From Tanytarsus gracilentus (lineage: Eukaryota > Arthropoda > Insecta > Diptera > Chironomidae), in NCBI GenBank assembly GCA_038502055.1, contig JAXRKN010000032.1, positions 992,001-1,056,000 on the forward strand: 64,000 bases of DNA, in the 5' to 3' direction. Positions 60,101 through 64,000 of this stretch are shown piece after piece (positions within the stretch are counted from its first letter, which is position 1; each line of letters opens with the position of its first letter). Under the pieces are notes generated by a model that saw only the letters and a list, made by a program, of their open reading frames with translations, did not search any database and had not been told where the DNA came from. The translations under genes were made by a program, and so were the position numbers.

Positions 60101-60384
60101 TAAATAATCCGATGACACTGCGACAGCTTTTGGACTACTTCAAGAAAGAGTACCGTTTGGAAATTACGATGTTGTCACAGAACGTCACGATGCTCTTCTC
60201 TTTTTTCATGTCGGAAAAGAAGCTGAAAGAACGTGAAAATTTGCTCATAGACAAATGCATTGAGCACATAATGGAGGAGAAAATTGAACCACACATCAAG
60301 TCGTTGATATTGGAAGCTTATTGTGTGGATGAGGACGATGTTGAAGTTGAAGTGCCTTATATAAGATATCTCCTCAGATCGTAA
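57139..60384 (+). CDS. Uba1: Ubiquitin-activating enzyme E1 (Uba1 type), 1023 aa, four exons
   Basis: It activates ubiquitin with ATP and passes it as a thioester to E2 enzymes in cytosol and nucleus. The exons are 57139-57792, 57866-58666, 58716-59914 and 59967-60384, with introns of 73, 49 and 52 nt. The junctions reproduce the family sequence (VTFSG/ISGMTELN, FLFRPN/DVGSSK, KIAQG/FND). Inactive adenylation half: SRQLAVLGHDAM and LVSGLGGLGVEIAKN at about residues 24-60. Active adenylation half: VGAGAIGCELLK from 438, TDMDLIEKSNLNRQFLFRPN ending at 485, ALDNVDAR. Catalytic Cys595 sits in DPPERNVPVCTLRHFPNAIE, followed by the second Cys half-domain to about 790. The ubiquitin-fold domain, about 920-1023, ends in VEVPYIRY. 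Length is close to yeast Uba1 (1024). Oddities: GTLGTMGN instead of the usual GTLGTKGN (M567), and IPAIACCTA instead of IPAIATTTA (C866, C867). It is the only E1 gene in this window; a divergent paralogue of Uba1 cannot be excluded. Confidence 0.93.
57793..57865 (+). other. 73-nt intron 1 of the E1 gene
   Basis: Donor GTATTA after TCAGGG and acceptor TTTCCGCAG before ATTTCGGG, phase 0. Its length is not a multiple of three, so retention shifts the frame. Confidence 0.85.
58667..58715 (+). other. 49-nt intron 2 of the E1 gene
   Basis: Donor GTAAGT after CCGAAT and acceptor TTTTTTTCAG before GATGTCGG, phase 0. This is the smallest intron in the window. Confidence 0.9.
59915..59966 (+). other. 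52-nt intron 3 of the E1 gene
   Basis: Donor GTAAGT after CTCAAGG and acceptor CTATTAG before CTTCAACG, phase 2, restoring a Gly codon. Confidence 0.85.
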
Positions 60385-63300
60385 ATATTTGCTGTTGTCA
60401 TATACTCGCTCGCTTCATCATATCATCCGTCGTTGATGCTGTATAAAGTTTTTAGAGACAACTCTATGCTAAGAGTTTATTGATTACTAAAACGAAACGC
60501 CATATATGACAATTTAACGACATCCTATCCTCCAATGTTCATGGCAACGATAATGTTCAATAGATGCTTCGGGACAGACATACAAAAGATATTTAGGTTA
60601 ATAATTGTGAAAATTATCTTCATGTCACACAACAGAGTTTCGGTTTCTCATTTAATGAACAGAAACTTTATGTGATTTACAATGTAAGATGTAATGAAAT
60701 TTTAACTGTGAGTTTATGATTTTTAAACGAGAAAATAATGAACATTATATTACCTTTCGAGAGCTCTTCAATTTTAATGCAATAAATTTTTTTAAATTTC
60801 ACATACAAAAATCTCTAGCTTAATTATTTAATTTCTTTTCCACATAACTTACAAAAAAAAATTGATTTTCCGAGGACTGAGAACTTAAATTTTGAATTTT
60901 TCAAACTTTTTGATTCTAAAATTGACACAAGAAGAATCTTCATATAACGACACTGGCGTGGAGGTTAAAAACTTTTTCCATAAAATTATTTAATTACGCT
61001 TTCGTTATCGCTCATCAATTTCGTCCCAGTCGTATTCGTTCTTGTTTCTCGAAAGCATAAGAGTGTAAGACATTGTAGGATTATCGTCGACAAGCAAAAG
61101 TCTTTTATCGTACTTAGTTCACTCTTGTTCTATCTCTCGCTCTCTATATTCTCTTTAAAACGAAAGAAATCTGCTGAGGGGATGTTGATGATAAAACTTT
61201 TTATAGACAAGAAAATTAATCAAATTATAACTTTCATTCTGCGATGATAATAATCCAATCACAGTCGTTATGTATTGATTAATAATTAGACGATGCTGAA
61301 AAGACTCAAGCTCCTCTAATTCAGAACATGAAGAAAGGCTTGCTCCAAAAAATTGCGGAGTTAATAATACAAAAAAAAGTAATTACTGACTGCTCGAGTC
61401 GAATGATAAAATTATTTTACCTTAAGGAGAGAAATCTTTATTTCATAAAATGACCCCTAACAGCGTTAGTGATTTAGTGTTGGTTCAAGTTATGGGCAAT
61501 CGGGGTTTAAATATTTGAGAACTATTTTTAAAAAATCTACACGTTTCATCCCTTTCTTTTATTTTCTCTATTAAAACACCCCACGAAAGTTTTTTGAACT
61601 TCGAAAAGTAGAAAAAGATGAGGAAAACTTGGAGTAAAACGAGTGACATTATGGCGCCGCCGTAAAGGCAAAGTGTAGACAATAAAGTGGTCTTTCTTAA
61701 ACTTTATTTTTTTCTATGTGTGAAACGGAGCCGGAGAAAAATGAATTGGTTCATCAATTTTCCAGTTGAAATCTTTTCGAAATCTGGAACTAATGTTTTC
61801 TTTTTGTCAAACTTACAACTGATAAATCTCTTCCTTTTTTCTCTCGAAAAGAGATTGAATAAAGTGTGTTTGAGCATTTTTTATGAATTATCGTTGGTTC
61901 TCGCTTCTCCAGGGAATAATCCATAAATTACCCGAAATAAGTTTCATCAATCATTGGAATAAAAATCTGCTCATCCTGCAAAGTCCTTCGAAAGGAAAGC
62001 ATAGCGTGAAAATAATTTTTATCTTATTCGCTTTTTTGCTTCAATTTTTTTCTATCACATCGCAATAAAATTTAGGGGATGACAAAAAGATTTTTGAGAC
62101 TTTATCTAATTTAGCTATGCTTGAATTCCATTTATCATCCCCTTGTACAAAATCATCATCCTTATCATCATCCCATAATGTGTTTCCCCATCGCTTCCCC
62201 TTCTATATATTGTTTATTCTCATGTCAACTAGTTCATAAGTATTCGTTTTCACATAATTGAATCTCAGATTGCACTTGCCCCTCACTTTCAATTTTTCTT
62301 TGAGCATTATAGATGATTGTTGAGGGAGACGGAAAGTGAATTTCATTACGTTCAATCGATAAGAAAGTGATGGAAAATGTTCATTATTCTCTCGGAGTGA
62401 ATAAAAAAACTTTCGACAAGATTAAAGTTCTTGTGCATGCAAGAGTTCGCATTTAAAAGGGTGGAAGAAGAAAAAGAAGAAGGAAACAATTGGAATGACA
62501 ACAATTTTACAAAACATTCCCATAATAATGGTTGAGAACAACAGCAATAATGACGTTTGGTGAAAAAGGGAGAGAGAAACAAGAATTAAGGCTACACGGA
62601 AGGATGACTTGATGTTGTTGGAAAACTCTACACATTCAATGGGGAGACTTTATTCACTCATTTATACTCATGATGACGGCAAAGAGTATTAAATTGCTGC
62701 TTTTTGTTCTCTACCTCCTTAAAACTTTATTATGAGCGTGAAAACTTTTTTTAATGGTAAAAAGGAGAGAGTTGAAGAACTTGCTTAAATTTAGATTCAT
62801 CAAATTTTTTAAATTTTTCAACATTTTTTCTGAATACATAAAAGCACAACAAAATACTTTATGTACATGCGATTTACATTATTTCGAATTTCATGAGCTT
62901 AAAAAAAGAATTCTTATACAGCATTCCATTAAAATTCCATTAGAGGCGGAAAAAATATCCCTCACATAAAATTCATAGCACTCACTCGGTTATCATCAAC
63001 ATTTTATGGAGATTTTAAACGGTATTGTCACAAGTGTCATCACAAATCGCCTTTTAAACGCTCTCACTCGCAGAGTGCTATACACGGTTGCATTCAAATT
63101 TATTATTAGCTCTGTTCAGACACGTTGATTAAAATACTCTGAAATGCACAACAACGGGCACTTGTGCAGTTTAAAGCGCGCCTTTGACAGACCACAAAAG
63201 CAATAATTCATGTGTATAAAAAATAGCTTGGTACTTATTATAATGACGATGGTTGTCGGGGTGGTGGCAGCGGTAGAACGGTTATATGATGCTGCTGTGT

Positions 63301-64000
63301 GCTTAAAATGAAGGAAAGATGACGGGTGTGAAGAGCAGAGTTACTCATGTTGAAATATTTATGCGCGCAATGCTTCTGTGGTTTTTCCACTCTGAAAACG
63401 AGCATGGCGATGCTCACTCAAAACGCTCTCTCCTGACTTCTTTTATTATTTTACATTCATAACAACCGTACATGTAGTACATTACTCCTTTAAGCTCAAT
63501 GACAGATCCATCATTTGTAAAAGAATTGAAATGGAAATGAGCAAATTATGAGTTTTGCGTCTTGTTTCCGTCCCCACATCATCATATGATTTATTATCGC
63601 ACATTTATGAATGAATGCTAATGTGGATACTTTGGTGAAATGAGTTTTTCCTCCCTATTCGTGCTGCATAATAATCGTTCAGGATATTTTTGTGAAAAGG
63701 AAATTCAAATTGAGCTGATGCCAGATGATATAGAGTAATGAAGGGGATGGCAACTCGGTTTGGAATTTATTTAATAAAACTTTTGATTTTTTATCTGAAT
63801 AAAAATTGTAATAAAAAAATCACGGAGTGTCTAGTCCTTTTCCCAAAAAAATACAGAATTAACTACATTGCTATGTATCAAAGTTAATATGTTTCAAAAA
63901 TGATGATAAGAAGCTCCATTAATATCCGAATGTTGAAAAAGTTCTCTCTCTTTTCGTGCACATGTGAAAATGTTTTTTCCATCCCACAATTACTCGTTTT
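60385..64000. other. 3' flank of the E1 gene and non-coding tract to the window end
   Basis: The first 400 nt probably include the E1 3' UTR. Beyond that I find only AT-rich sequence with short, domain-free frames (for example near 61687-61926 and 62754-62969). No RNA gene or mobile-element end is visible. Confidence 0.55.
60781..60786 (+). terminator. Candidate polyadenylation signal of the E1 gene
   Basis: AATAAA lies about 400 nt after the stop codon. It is the first canonical plus-strand signal I noticed downstream. Use is not demonstrated. Confidence 0.4.

Overview
The window reads as animal nuclear DNA, most likely from an insect and probably a dipteran. It is strongly AT-rich. Its introns are mostly very short (49-73 nt) with canonical GT..AG ends, the proteins are metazoan-type, and it carries a satellite array plus several non-autonomous mobile elements. 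There is no sign of bacterial operons, ribosome binding sites or viral genes. I cannot name the species.

Layout. Positions 1-693 are a 120-bp satellite with a visible 240-bp dimeric higher-order pattern. Positions 694-1120 are a GC-richer repeat-like flank. From about 1.1 to 36.8 kb I find no gene I can support: the ORFs there are short, low-complexity and AT-driven. This gene-poor tract holds one foldback-type inverted-repeat element (19270-20267), an alternative-hairpin candidate near 31.6 kb and scattered microsatellites and palindromes. Three protein genes occupy the rest.

(1) A minus-strand three-exon gene, 40538 down to 36875, encodes a 608-residue coiled-coil protein. Its first intron has been enlarged by a second foldback-type element (about 37618-39306), and a 79-nt retroposon fragment with long target-site duplications sits just upstream of its start codon.

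(2) A minus-strand five-exon gene, 51369 down to 47215, encodes a 1132-residue single-pass membrane protein. It has a signal peptide, a long Ser/Thr-rich and acidic ectodomain, one transmembrane helix and a 420-residue cytoplasmic tail ending in an FPPPPP (EVH1-ligand type) motif.

(3) A plus-strand four-exon gene, 57139-60384, encodes a 1023-residue Uba1-type ubiquitin-activating enzyme E1 with the catalytic cysteine at residue 595 and some unusual substitutions at conserved positions. Genes 2 and 3 are divergently transcribed across a 5.8-kb non-coding interval.

The most notable non-genic signal is the pair of foldback-type elements. They differ completely in internal repeat motif (TTCCATnGGAA-like versus TTGAATTCAA-like), yet both start with CCCTnGTAG and end with its complement. 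The spliced gene models are my own reconstruction from splice-site and reading-frame agreement. The E1 joins also match the known family alignment. No alignment or search was run.
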